From CAZDME01 sp964506785 [NCBI: uncultured bacterium] (GTDB lineage: Bacteria > CAZDME01 > JAYEMH01): 31,470 bases of DNA. The stretch spans positions 1-31,470 of the forward strand of contig CAZDME010000011.1 of assembly GCA_964506785.1 (NCBI GenBank). Direction: 5' to 3'. The first letter of the stretch is position 1. The number at the start of each line of letters is the position of its first letter. Below the pieces are notes generated by a model. The model had not been told where the DNA came from. It saw nothing but the letters and a program-made list of their open reading frames with translations, and searched no databases. Made by a program: the position numbers and the translations under genes. Positions 1 through 7,419 of the stretch are shown piece by piece.

Positions 1-45
1 TTCTATCTGATAGGTGTTTAAGGCTCTTTACTGAAGGAAGAAAAA

Positions 46-882
46 ATGCAGAAATACATTGAAAAAGTAGAAATTTTGATTGAAGCCCTGCCTTATATAA
101 AAGAGTTCCATGGGAAAAAGGTTGTGGTTAAATACGGAGGCAGCACCCTGGCTCTTGAAGGGATAAAAAGAAGCATTATGCATGACCTTATTTTTATGCA
201 TACGGTGGGGATACTACCCATTTTGGTTCATGGAGGAGGCCCATTTATTAGCGAAAGGCTTAAAGAGATTGGTAAAAAGGTTGATTTCATCGACGGTATG
301 CGGGTGACTGATAAAGAGTCTCTGGCAGTGGTTGAAGAAGTGCTTTTAAAGAAGGTAAATCAGGGATTAGTTGATTTGATAAAGGACTTAGGCGGTAAAG
401 CCGAAAGGATGAACGGGAAAAATTTTATCCAGGCTTCTATTTACAGTAAGGATTTAGGTTTAGTCGGCAACGTTAAAAAAATTAATTCAGAAGGTGTAAC
501 AAAGAAAAAAAGTTTGATCCCGGTGATCGCTCCTTTAGGCGGTTCTAAAGGTCAAACTTTAAATCTTAATGCTGATATGGTCGCCGGTGAATTGGCCGTG
601 GCGCTCAAGGCGGAAAAATTAGTAATATTAACTGATGTGAAAGGGATTATGCGTAATGCCGAAGATGCCACTTCTCTTATCTCTACCTTGAGGGTTGATG
701 AAGTAGACGATTTAATAAAGGATAATATTATTAATCAAGGAATGATTCCCAAGGTGAAAGCCTGCATGCTGGCCATTAAAGGCGGCGTGAGAAAAGCTCA
801 TATTGTCGATGGACGGCTGCCGCACTCTATACTCTTAGAGATTTTTACTGATAAAGGAGTTGGGACAGAAATTGTTTCCTGA
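46..882 (+). CDS. argB: acetylglutamate kinase
   Basis: Phosphorylates N-acetylglutamate with ATP, the second step of arginine biosynthesis, in the cytoplasm. The 278-aa protein has the amino-acid kinase fold signatures: KYGG at about 29-32 (phosphate-binding lysine), the glycine-rich HGGGP at 62-66, a substrate-binding R86 in GMRVT, and the conserved C-terminal block around 230-268 (HIVDGR, H-ILLE, GVGTEI). About 25 residues precede KYGG. This matches the N-terminal helix of arginine-inhibited hexameric homologues, so feedback control by arginine is likely (inference). The start is supported by a purine-rich Shine-Dalgarno at 33-40, five bases before the ATG. No other arg gene lies downstream. 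A linked argJ or argC could lie upstream but is outside the window. Confidence 0.96.
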   Translation: MQKYIEKVEILIEALPYIKEFHGKKVVVKYGGSTLALEGIKRSIMHDLIFMHTVGILPILVHGGGPFISERLKEIGKKVDFIDGMRVTDKESLAVVEEVLLKKVNQGLVDLIKDLGGKAERMNGKNFIQASIYSKDLGLVGNVKKINSEGVTKKKSLIPVIAPLGGSKGQTLNLNADMVAGELAVALKAEKLVILTDVKGIMRNAEDATSLISTLRVDEVDDLIKDNIINQGMIPKVKACMLAIKGGVRKAHIVDGRLPHSILLEIFTDKGVGTEIVS

Positions 883-894
883 GAAGTTCACCCG

Positions 895-1009
895 GTTAGA
901 AATTCCATAGATAGGCTATGCTTAATCGTGATGCACACAAAGGCAGAAAAAGACTGTGTTCAGGAGGGGAAAAAACTTTACGGTCGCCTAAGGGCGACCT
1001 ATTTCTAAC
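895..1009. repeat. Imperfect palindromic repeat, CTAACGG family, copy 1
   Basis: GTTAGAAAT at 895-903 pairs perfectly with ATTTCTAAC at 1001-1009. The right arm continues as GGGGTTAGCCA to 1020. A second perfect hairpin, GGTCGCC / GGCGACC with a four-base loop, lies at 982-999 inside the large loop. The right-arm core recurs at 13178-13192 and, shorter, at 16494-16500. The element overlaps the first codons of rsmA. Confidence 0.6.
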
Positions 1010-1889
1010 GGGGTTAGCCAGCCGGCGCCTGGTCAGGGAGATTTTAGAGAGAAACCACTTAAGTTTAAAAAAACGCCTGGGGCAGAATTTTTTAGTTGAT
1101 AGAAATGTTTTAGATAGAATCCTGGATTCAGCTGAACTTACTCCGGAAGATTTAGTTATTGAAATTGGCGCGGGCCTGGGTACCTTAACCCGAATTATTG
1201 CCCGGCGGGTGAAAAAACTCTGGGCGATTGAAATTGACCGGGGTTTGGTTAAGGTTTTAAAAGAAGCGGTCGATTCTTTCTCCAATGTTAAGATTATTCA
1301 CGCCGATGTCTTAAAAATAAAATTTAGCCGGTTTATCATTCAGGAATTCGGCCGCATCCGGGCGAATTTAACAAAACGAATCAAAATTATTGGTAACATC
1401 CCTTATTCAATAAGCTCTACTTTAGTTAGAAAGATACTGGAGGAAGAGCCGTTATTTCAGGAAGCCTGGCTGCTTTTACCGGAGGATGTGGTCAAGCGAA
1501 TGAAGGCTTTACCCGGGACTAAAGCCTATGGGTCTTTTTCGATTTTAGTTAACTTCTACGCCAAGGTTAAGTCAATCAGGAAAGTTTCGCCTAGAGTTTT
1601 TTTTCCGGTTCCCAAAGTGCCCTCTGTCTTGGTCAAATTAGAGAAAAAAAAGGGAAAAAAGGCCGGGCCAAAGGATAAGGCGCTTTTTTTTAAGCTGATC
1701 CGCGCCTCTTTTGCCAAAAGGCGGAAGAAATTATCCAATGCCCTGAAGCCTTTTTTAAAGGGAGAGTTGGATTCTTCTAAAATTCAAAAGGCTTCTCAGA
1801 TTGATTTAAATCGCCGGGGAGAAACCCTGAGTCTGGATGAATTTGTAAAATTAGCTGATTGTCTGAGGGAATTATCCAAAACTAATTAA
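918..1889 (+). CDS. rsmA: 16S rRNA (A1518/A1519-N6) dimethyltransferase RsmA
   Basis: Dimethylates two adjacent adenines in the 3' hairpin of 16S rRNA using SAM. Visible motifs are GQNFLVD at 55-61, the SAM-binding EIGAGLGTLT at 82-91, the ribose-binding acidic AIEID at 103-107 and the catalytic NIPY at 160-163. The C-terminal domain has FFPVPKVPS. At 323 aa it is longer than the usual ~270. Residues 1 to about 36 precede the normal family start and are encoded by a palindromic repeat plus a hairpin. There is no in-frame ATG, GTG or TTG between 918 and the GQNFL motif, and an in-frame TAG lies at 912-914. ATG918 is therefore the only standard start, although its ribosome-binding site is weak. 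Translation from a non-canonical CTG or ATT is the alternative. It precedes gatC by 9 bases. Confidence 0.93.
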   Translation: MLNRDAHKGRKRLCSGGEKTLRSPKGDLFLTGLASRRLVREILERNHLSLKKRLGQNFLVDRNVLDRILDSAELTPEDLVIEIGAGLGTLTRIIARRVKKLWAIEIDRGLVKVLKEAVDSFSNVKIIHADVLKIKFSRFIIQEFGRIRANLTKRIKIIGNIPYSISSTLVRKILEEEPLFQEAWLLLPEDVVKRMKALPGTKAYGSFSILVNFYAKVKSIRKVSPRVFFPVPKVPSVLVKLEKKKGKKAGPKDKALFFKLIRASFAKRRKKLSNALKPFLKGELDSSKIQKASQIDLNRRGETLSLDEFVKLADCLRELSKTN

Positions 1890-1898
1890 AAGGAACGA

Positions 1899-2198
1899 AT
1901 GATGGCAAAAATTACTAAAAAAGATGTTGAATATGTGGCTAAGCTGGCGAGGCTGGAACTTAAGGAAAAAGAAAAAGAGAAATTTACCAAACAGTTGGAT
2001 AAAATATTGAAATTTATGGATAAGTTAAACGAGCTGGACACTAAAGACATAAAACCGCTGGCGCATATTTTGCCTTTAAAGAATGTCTGGCGGGAAGATA
2101 AGAAGAAAAAATCTTTAACGCGGGGGCAGCTTTTATCGAATGCCCCGGAGGTTGACAAAGAGGGAAAATTTTTCAAAGTTCCCAAAGTGATTGAATAA
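1899..2198 (+). CDS. gatC: Asp-tRNA(Asn)/Glu-tRNA(Gln) amidotransferase subunit C
   Basis: Small subunit that stabilises the GatA-GatB complex, which converts misacylated Glu-tRNA(Gln) and/or Asp-tRNA(Asn) to the correct amide. The 99-aa sequence has the family pattern: an opening helix with VEYVAKLARLEL, a second helix around KQLDKILKFMDKLNELDT, then the conserved PLAH and a C-terminal KVP..IE-like tail. Two ATGs stand in tandem at 1899 and 1902; AGGA at 1891-1894 serves either. gatA and gatB, commonly adjacent, are absent from the window, so the complex must be encoded at another locus. The next gene begins 119 bases downstream, after a structured spacer. Confidence 0.9.
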   Translation: MMAKITKKDVEYVAKLARLELKEKEKEKFTKQLDKILKFMDKLNELDTKDIKPLAHILPLKNVWREDKKKKSLTRGQLLSNAPEVDKEGKFFKVPKVIE

Positions 2199-2228
2199 AG
2201 TGGGGTTTTGATTCGCAAGAGAAGCTCA

Positions 2229-2295
2229 CTATTTAGGGGTTTAAGCGGGCGCGAGGGAAAACCCGAGCAGGACCCGCCAAAGTCATTGTAAATAG
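2229..2295 (+). other. Nested inverted-repeat element upstream of the ATPase genes
   Basis: Three nested complementary pairs lie in the 119-base gap between gatC and atpH: CTATTTA 2229-2235 with TAAATAG 2289-2295; GCGGG 2245-2249 with CCCGC 2273-2277; and GGG 2255-2257 with CCC 2262-2264 around an AAAA loop. No T-run follows, so it is not a standard terminator. It could be a 5' UTR structure for the ATPase transcript. I do not recognise it as a known riboswitch class. Confidence 0.45.
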
Positions 2296-2317
2296 CGTTT
2301 AATATTGGCTAATTCGG

Positions 2318-2668
2318 ATGAAAGAAAATAAAACTGAGATTTCCAAAGAAATCAAAGAATTTAAAAGTTCCTTAGAGAAGATTCGCCGGGAAGAACTTTT
2401 GGCCGAAGAGCAATTAACTAAAGCCATCCTTCAGGCTAAAGAGACTATTCTCCGCGCCAGGGAAAAAAGTGAAGCTTTGATTGAGGAAAAGAAAATCGAA
2501 GGGAAAGAAGAGGCCTCATTACTGCTTAAAAAGGCAGAGGATGAAACTGGAGCCCGTTCAGAAGAATTAAGGCGGGAGGGAGAAAAAAGAAAAAAAGGAC
2601 TGGCCCAAAAAGCCCGTCCGAATATGGATAAAGCGATAGAGTCGGTGATTAAGGAAATTATGGAGTAA
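2318..2668 (+). CDS. V/A-type ATPase subunit H/G-like peripheral stalk protein
   Basis: A 116-aa, highly charged, almost entirely helical protein with heptad-like spacing of hydrophobics throughout (residues about 8-110) and no membrane segment. This is the form of the A/V-ATPase H (AhaH, NtpF-like) subunit, which pairs with subunit E as a coiled coil to make the peripheral stalk. Position is the strongest support: it lies directly before subunit I, as in the E. hirae ntpF-I-K-E-C order. The ribosome-binding site is poor (only a CGG just before ATG2318). It ends 7 bases before atpI. Sequence identity alone would be weak because coiled coils resemble one another. Confidence 0.8.
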   Translation: MKENKTEISKEIKEFKSSLEKIRREELLAEEQLTKAILQAKETILRAREKSEALIEEKKIEGKEEASLLLKKAEDETGARSEELRREGEKRKKGLAQKARPNMDKAIESVIKEIME

Positions 2669-2675
2669 AAAGTAG

Positions 2676-4661
2676 ATGGCAATTGCGGAGATGAAAAAAA
2701 TTCATTTGGTTGGGCACCAGCATATTGAAAACCGGGTGACCCAGCTGCTCCATCACTTAGGAGTAACGCAGATTATAGATATCAGGGAAGAAAATGAAGA
2801 ACTTAGGCCGGAATCTTCCGGGGAAGAAAAAAAATTAGAAGAAAGGCTCGCCCAGATAAATAGAATCCTCGCATTTTTAAGCCAATACGAAAAGAGTAGT
2901 TTCGTAAAAGGCCTCTGGGACAGTTTCTTCCCGGCAAAGGCATATTTTGCCAAGGAAGAGGCACGTCATATTTTGCGGAGTTTCTCAGAATTAGAAGCGT
3001 ATCATGACTTTAAAGCTTTAGACGAAAAAATAGAATTAATTAAAATAAAACGGGGGGAGTTGGAAGAAGAGAAAAAAAATCTTCTTGGATATTTTCGATT
3101 TCCTCTGGCAAAAAAGGATTTGGCCCCGACTAAAGAAACCGGGATAATCTGGGGGGTAATTCCCAAAAAAAGTTTTCTTAAAATCGGACCGGTTTTAAAT
3201 AAGAAATTTAAAAAAATATGGGTTAAAACTTTCCAGGCGACAGGGAAAAATTTATTTCTGATAGTCGTTTTCCTAAAGGATAGGCACGAGGATATAAGCG
3301 AATTTTTACGTAGTTCAAATTTCCAATTTGGGAATTTTTCTAGAAGCCAGGTGGGGACTCCTCAGGAACGGCTTGAAGAAATTGCCCGAGAAAAAGAATC
3401 TTTAGGATTAGAGGAAGAAAAGATAAACAAAGATATAGGGCGTCTTCTTTCCCAAAAAGCCAAACTTCTTCTTCTTCACGATACTATCTCCAGCCGCCTT
3501 GAACAAAGGTATATAAGCCGGAGTTTTTCGCAAACCAGGGCAACCTTTATTCTGGAGGGATGGGTAAAGGAAAGTGAGTTAAAAATCCTCAAGGAGAAAT
3601 TAATTAAAATTTTCCCGGAATTAGAAATAGTTGTCAGCTCACCTCTGGCTGATGCCCAGCCGCCGATTGCCTTTCAAAATCGTTCCTGGATTAAACCCTT
3701 TGAATTTATTACCCGCCTCTATGGAGCTCCGGCTTACCGCAGCTTTGACCCTACGCCCTTTTTGATGCCATTTTTTGCTCTTTTCTTCAGTTTGTGTATC
3801 AGCGATGCGGGATACGGGTTGATTTTACTGCTTTTGGGCTGGTGGCTATTAAAGAAAGTAAAGCTGGAAAGAGGGCAGAAAATAATTTTTAGGGTTTTGC
3901 TCCTCTCCGGTTTTCTCGCCATTATAGTCGGAGTAATAACAGGCAGTATTTTTTGTCTTGACTTTGAACAGCTGCCTCTTTGGCTTGGATTCCTTAAAGG
4001 ATTTCGGAACAAACTCATGATTTTCGATCCGTTAGAGAATATTATGCTTTTTTTGGGTATCTGTCTGGGGCTGGGTTTAGTGCAGATTTATTTCGGCATC
4101 TTATTGAAGGTAATCCTCCAGCTAAAAAGGAAAAGGATAATTGAAGCCCTTTTTCAGGAACTTCCCTGGCTCTTTTTAATTTCGGGTTTAATCCTTTGGG
4201 CAGCTGTATCTATGGGCGGATTAAAGGATTCACTATTGCCTCTGGCTAAAATTTCTACTTCCGGCGGAGCGGTTATTTTGTTCCTTTTTGCCGGCCGGGG
4301 GACAAAAAACATATTTTTGCGTCTGGGGAAAGGTCTCTTTACCCTTTATGGAACGGTGGGGATGCTGGGAGATATCCTCTCTTATACCCGGCTTTTAGCC
4401 CTTAGTTTAGCTACGGTGGTTATCGGCCTGGCCGTCAATGTTATTGCTGCTTTATTTTCCAGAGTACCTTTTATCGGCATTCTTTTAGGGTTAGCCGTGG
4501 TTATTTTTGGACACGGTTTTAATCTTTTCATTAACAGCTTGAGCGGATTTGCTCATACTTTACGCCTGCAGTTCGTCGAGTTTTTTACCAAGTTTTACGA
4601 AGGCGGCGGAGAATTCTTCCAGCCTTTCCAGATGGAGAATAAATTTACCAGGGTGGAGTGA
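2676..4661 (+). CDS. atpI: V/A-type ATPase subunit I (a-subunit)
   Basis: Membrane stator subunit that forms the ion half-channels against the K ring. The 661-aa protein has a cytoplasmic N-terminal half (1 to ~350, with coiled-coil stretches near 40-70 and 230-270) and a C-terminal membrane domain with roughly seven or eight helices. The membrane half includes PFFALFFSLCISDAGYG, a long helix near 425-455, and the hallmark segment GDILSYTRLLALSLAT. The essential channel arginine in that segment is R572 (codon 4389-4391). The C-terminus FINSLSGFAHTLRLQFVEFF is typical of the family. It starts 7 bases after the H-like gene. Its stop is followed two bases later by the TTG of the pilin-like gene, so the two are probably translationally coupled. 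Confidence 0.95.
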   Translation: MAIAEMKKIHLVGHQHIENRVTQLLHHLGVTQIIDIREENEELRPESSGEEKKLEERLAQINRILAFLSQYEKSSFVKGLWDSFFPAKAYFAKEEARHILRSFSELEAYHDFKALDEKIELIKIKRGELEEEKKNLLGYFRFPLAKKDLAPTKETGIIWGVIPKKSFLKIGPVLNKKFKKIWVKTFQATGKNLFLIVVFLKDRHEDISEFLRSSNFQFGNFSRSQVGTPQERLEEIAREKESLGLEEEKINKDIGRLLSQKAKLLLLHDTISSRLEQRYISRSFSQTRATFILEGWVKESELKILKEKLIKIFPELEIVVSSPLADAQPPIAFQNRSWIKPFEFITRLYGAPAYRSFDPTPFLMPFFALFFSLCISDAGYGLILLLLGWWLLKKVKLERGQKIIFRVLLLSGFLAIIVGVITGSIFCLDFEQLPLWLGFLKGFRNKLMIFDPLENIMLFLGICLGLGLVQIYFGILLKVILQLKRKRIIEALFQELPWLFLISGLILWAAVSMGGLKDSLLPLAKISTSGGAVILFLFAGRGTKNIFLRLGKGLFTLYGTVGMLGDILSYTRLLALSLATVVIGLAVNVIAALFSRVPFIGILLGLAVVIFGHGFNLFINSLSGFAHTLRLQFVEFFTKFYEGGGEFFQPFQMENKFTRVE

Positions 4662-4662
4662 G

Positions 4663-5058
4663 TTGAGAAAGGGAGAAAAAGGGTTTTATCTTTTAGAATT
4701 ATTAGTGGCTATTTTACTTTTTGCCATTGTCATTACAGCCGTTTTACAGAGTATCATAGTCAGTAACAACTGGCTGCATAACCTTTGCAATCGAACCAGC
4801 GCCTTTGCTTTGGCTCAGGAGAAAATGGAAGAGGTTTTGAGTGGTTCCTATATCCAGATTATCCCGGAAAATTATCCGATAGATCATCCGGTTATTACCT
4901 TTGCCAACCCAGAATTTCCTGATAATGATTTAGTCGGAACCAGGGAAGTAACCATTATTCCCTTTGAGTCATATAAGGAAGTGGCGGTAAATATCAGCTG
5001 GCAGGAAAAGGGAAGAGAAGAATCCGAATCTATCTATTCTCTGGTTTCAGTAAGGTGA
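4663..5058 (+). CDS. Type IV prepilin-like minor pseudopilin, GspI/PilV-like
   Basis: Small (131 aa) protein with a class III signal: basic leader, then the cleavage site G7|F8 and a hydrophobic helix LLELLVAILLFAIVITAV with Glu at mature position 5 (E12). This is the substrate signature of prepilin peptidase, and the protein would enter a pilus or type II secretion-like filament. The globular domain is short and family assignment within pilins rests mainly on size and gene order. I chose TTG at 4663 because GGTGGAG at 4652-4658 is correctly spaced and the leader then has a normal length. An upstream in-frame ATG at 4549 would lie inside atpI and add a leader of unlikely composition. Together with the next two genes it matches the I-J-K order of tip pseudopilins. 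Confidence 0.8.
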   Translation: MRKGEKGFYLLELLVAILLFAIVITAVLQSIIVSNNWLHNLCNRTSAFALAQEKMEEVLSGSYIQIIPENYPIDHPVITFANPEFPDNDLVGTREVTIIPFESYKEVAVNISWQEKGREESESIYSLVSVR

Positions 5059-5138
5059 GAGAACAGGTTACCAGGTGAAAGGTGATAGGTAATAGGGAAA
5101 AACCGATAAACTTTAACTGGTGACCCGGGACGAAATCT
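5059..5138. repeat. Spacer with heptamer-period repeat and inverted arms
   Basis: From 5074 the sequence reads as four consecutive 7-base units: GGTGAAA, GGTGATA, GGTAATA, GGGAAAA (5074-5101). GGTTACCAG at 5066-5074 is complementary, with one mismatch, to CTGGTGACC at 5117-5125, so the spacer can fold. No promoter was recognised in it. The strand is arbitrary. Confidence 0.6.
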
Positions 5139-5654
5139 ATGCTTAGAAAAAAAGGATTAACCCTGGTTGAACTAATGGTCGTTTTAGTCCTGATCATTTC
5201 TGTTATCGGGGTGTTCCTTGCCAGTTATATATTGGCTGAGACTTCCTGGCAGGCTACTGCCGCCCGGTTGGTAGTTCAGCGTCACGCAGAAATTGCTTTT
5301 GAAAAAACAACCCGGGCTTTACGAAAAAGCCGGAATCCCATAATTGAAGACGCCGGGGATTCTATCAGCTTTCAAAATATTGTTGGCACTGAATCAAAAA
5401 TTTATCTGCAACCCAGCGGAGAAACAATTAACGGGAAGCCGGTATATAACCTTATTTTTGACGACGATACCAGTTCTCCCGGGGATGAAAGAATAATTGC
5501 CCGTTCGCTTCTCAAGCAGGACGGATTTAATTTTTTTACTGCTGACGGAGACGATATTAAAAAAATTTTTATTGCCTATCGGGTCAGCGATACCAACCCT
5601 CGCGATGGATTTCAGATACTTGACCTTTATACGATGGTTAAAACGAGGAATTAA
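5139..5654 (+). CDS. Type IV prepilin-like minor pseudopilin, GspJ/PilW-like
   Basis: A 171-aa protein with a short basic leader MLRKKG, the cleavage site G6|L7 and the N-methylation-type helix LTLVELMVVLVLIISVIGVFL, with Glu at mature position 5 (E11). The soluble domain (about 35-171) has alternating hydrophobic strands such as DSISFQNI and KIYLQPSG, and an acidic DDDTSSPGDE loop, as in PilW/GspJ proteins where an acidic loop may bind calcium (inference). It is exported and inserted in the inner membrane, then assembled into a pilus or pseudopilus tip. It is separated by 80 bases of repeat-rich spacer from the previous pilin-like gene and abuts the next one. The ribosome-binding site before ATG5139 is weak (CGGGACGAAA region). 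Confidence 0.8.
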   Translation: MLRKKGLTLVELMVVLVLIISVIGVFLASYILAETSWQATAARLVVQRHAEIAFEKTTRALRKSRNPIIEDAGDSISFQNIVGTESKIYLQPSGETINGKPVYNLIFDDDTSSPGDERIIARSLLKQDGFNFFTADGDDIKKIFIAYRVSDTNPRDGFQILDLYTMVKTRN

Positions 5655-6935
5655 ATGGGGATAAAAATGAAGGGGGCTGGCAGAAAGGCAATTTCTAAAA
5701 AAGGCAATGTTATGATTATTGGAATTCTCTTTGTAGTTATTGTGATAATCAGCCTCATTGGCCTTTTGACTTTAGTCAGTAACGAGATGGATATGACCCG
5801 AAAAATGAACGATTCCGCCCGGGCCCTTTATATTGCTGAAGGCGGCGTTAATCGGGCGAAAGTTTGGCTGACTTCGCAAGCTTACCCACCCATAGGGATA
5901 GAGCCTTTTGAAATATTTACCGATGAAAATTTAGGCACGGGAAACTATAGCGTCGTTATTGATCCTGAAGATGGCAATCCGGGACGCTGGATTAAGCAAT
6001 ATGGACTTCTTTCTACCGGCAAGATTCTGGCAACTGAGGTTTCACGTTTGGTTAAAGTGATTTTACAGACAGAAACCTTTGCCAGTTTTGCCTATTTCAC
6101 TGATAATGAATATAACCCTAATGTCGGAGCAAAGATTTGGTTTGTTGGCTGGGATGTTTTAGACGGGCCGACACATTCAAACAGTCAAATCAACATTTAT
6201 GGCAGCCCGACGTTTAAAGGACTGGTTAGCTCGACCGCCGATTCCTTTTATTATTATCACGGCGGGCCGCCAGAAGATAACCCTGATTTCCAGCAAGGAT
6301 ATACGCTGGGAATAGAAAATATTGAGATGCCGACGAGCACAGAAAACCTTAAAGAGACTGCTCAATCCGGAGGGGTAGTTGTCAGCGGCGACAGCACCGT
6401 AGTTTTGAATAGTAACGGCACCGTCAGTTATAGTGAAGAAGGCCAGTGGTACGAATTTAATCTCGAAGAGACTAACGGTGTAATGTACGTAAATGGCAGC
6501 GCTTTTGTTCAAGGGACCTTAAAAGGGGCTTTAACTTTGATTAGTTCAGATGATATGTATGTTACCGATGATGTTCGCTATTCGACTGACCCCGGGGATC
6601 CATCTTGTGATGACCGTCTGGGTTTAATCTCTGATAAAAATGTAGTCATTCCCTATACGGCCCCGAATGATTTGGAGATTGATGCGGCCATTATGGCTTT
6701 AGACAGCTCTCTTTATTTTCAGTACTACCCCTATTATATGAAAGGAACCTTAACTGTTTATGGCGGTATTATTCAGGAATATCGGGGCCCGGTGGGGACT
6801 TTTTATGCATCCTCAGGGACCAAAGCCAGCGGCTATAATAAAGATTATAGCTATGATTACCGTTTTTTAGATACCCCGCCGCCCTATTTCCCAGGAACAG
6901 AACGTTATTCGCAGATTAGTTGGTGGGAAGAATAA
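5655..6935 (+). CDS. PilX/GspK-like pilus assembly protein
   Basis: A 426-aa protein with a basic leader ending in KKG, then a ~22-residue hydrophobic helix (about 19-41) followed by a PilX-type stretch, NDSARALYIAEGGVNRAKVW (about 52-71). The residue five after the putative cleavage site (G17|N18) is Ile, not Glu, as in GspK, which caps the pseudopilus tip. The rest is a large extracytoplasmic domain rich in Gly, Ser, Tyr and Asp, likely beta-rich, ending in an aromatic tail with PPPYFPGTE and SWW. Its ATG follows the preceding stop codon directly, with AGGA at 5645-5648 as ribosome-binding site. An alternative ATG at 5667 would shorten the leader. No pilus ATPase, secretin or prepilin peptidase is present in the window. 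Confidence 0.75.
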   Translation: MGIKMKGAGRKAISKKGNVMIIGILFVVIVIISLIGLLTLVSNEMDMTRKMNDSARALYIAEGGVNRAKVWLTSQAYPPIGIEPFEIFTDENLGTGNYSVVIDPEDGNPGRWIKQYGLLSTGKILATEVSRLVKVILQTETFASFAYFTDNEYNPNVGAKIWFVGWDVLDGPTHSNSQINIYGSPTFKGLVSSTADSFYYYHGGPPEDNPDFQQGYTLGIENIEMPTSTENLKETAQSGGVVVSGDSTVVLNSNGTVSYSEEGQWYEFNLEETNGVMYVNGSAFVQGTLKGALTLISSDDMYVTDDVRYSTDPGDPSCDDRLGLISDKNVVIPYTAPNDLEIDAAIMALDSSLYFQYYPYYMKGTLTVYGGIIQEYRGPVGTFYASSGTKASGYNKDYSYDYRFLDTPPPYFPGTERYSQISWWEE

Positions 6936-7007
6936 ATGTTCCCTGTTTTGTGGGGACAGGGTAGAATATTGGAGAAGGAAACGAGAGGAGAGATAGGAAA
7001 AGCTGTC

Positions 7008-7379
7008 ATGAGAAGGAAGGTAACCAGAACCCTTATTACCATTGAATTAATTATCCTCATCTTGGCCATAATCGGGCTGGCTTGGCTATTTATTATTTTC
7101 AGGGTTCCCCAGGAAATTGGAGAGGTTATAGAAGATGAATCCAAAGAAATGGTGGGGATAGAGGAGGTTTTAACCGAACCCCAAAAAGGGGAAAAAGAGA
7201 TAATAAGAGTTTTTCCTGAGGGAGATAAGATTATAGATAAAATAAAGATTCCGCCTCCCAAAGGTTTCCCACAGACACCCGAAGAAGAAAAGAAGTTTAT
7301 GGAAAAACTTAAGAATCCCCCCGAACCAAAAAAAGGGGAAGAAGTAAAGATTAAAGGAGAATCAGCTATCGCATTTTAG
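7008..7379 (+). CDS. Small single-membrane-helix protein, unknown function
   Basis: I do not recognise a family. Read from ATG7008 it is 123 aa: a basic start (MRRKVTR), one strong membrane helix (about 9-31, LITIELIILILAIIGLAWLF), then a charged tail rich in Glu, Lys and Pro with two proline clusters (IPPPKGFP and NPPEPKK). The tail would probably be periplasmic, linking or bridging. The frame is open from ATG6936, but the first 24 codons contain a hairpin (CCCTGT 6941-6946 / ACAGGG 6956-6961). The later ATG has AGGA (6995-6998) upstream and gives a normal N-in anchor, so I prefer it. It lies between the GspK-like gene and atpK, and could belong to the pilin group or to the ATPase. The sequence does not decide. 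Confidence 0.65.
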   Translation: MRRKVTRTLITIELIILILAIIGLAWLFIIFRVPQEIGEVIEDESKEMVGIEEVLTEPQKGEKEIIRVFPEGDKIIDKIKIPPPKGFPQTPEEEKKFMEKLKNPPEPKKGEEVKIKGESAIAF

Positions 7380-7419
7380 CTGTTTTAAAAAAGGAGAACA
7401 GGCAAGAAGGGAGGAAGAA

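Noticed and set aside
1-45. Tail of an upstream gene
   Set aside because: One frame stops at 19-21 and others differ. With so few codons no family can be recognised, so no feature is called.
4549-4662. Upstream ATG for the first pilin-like gene
   Set aside because: It would lie in another frame within atpI and add a leader unlike a prepilin signal. TTG4663 has a ribosome-binding site.
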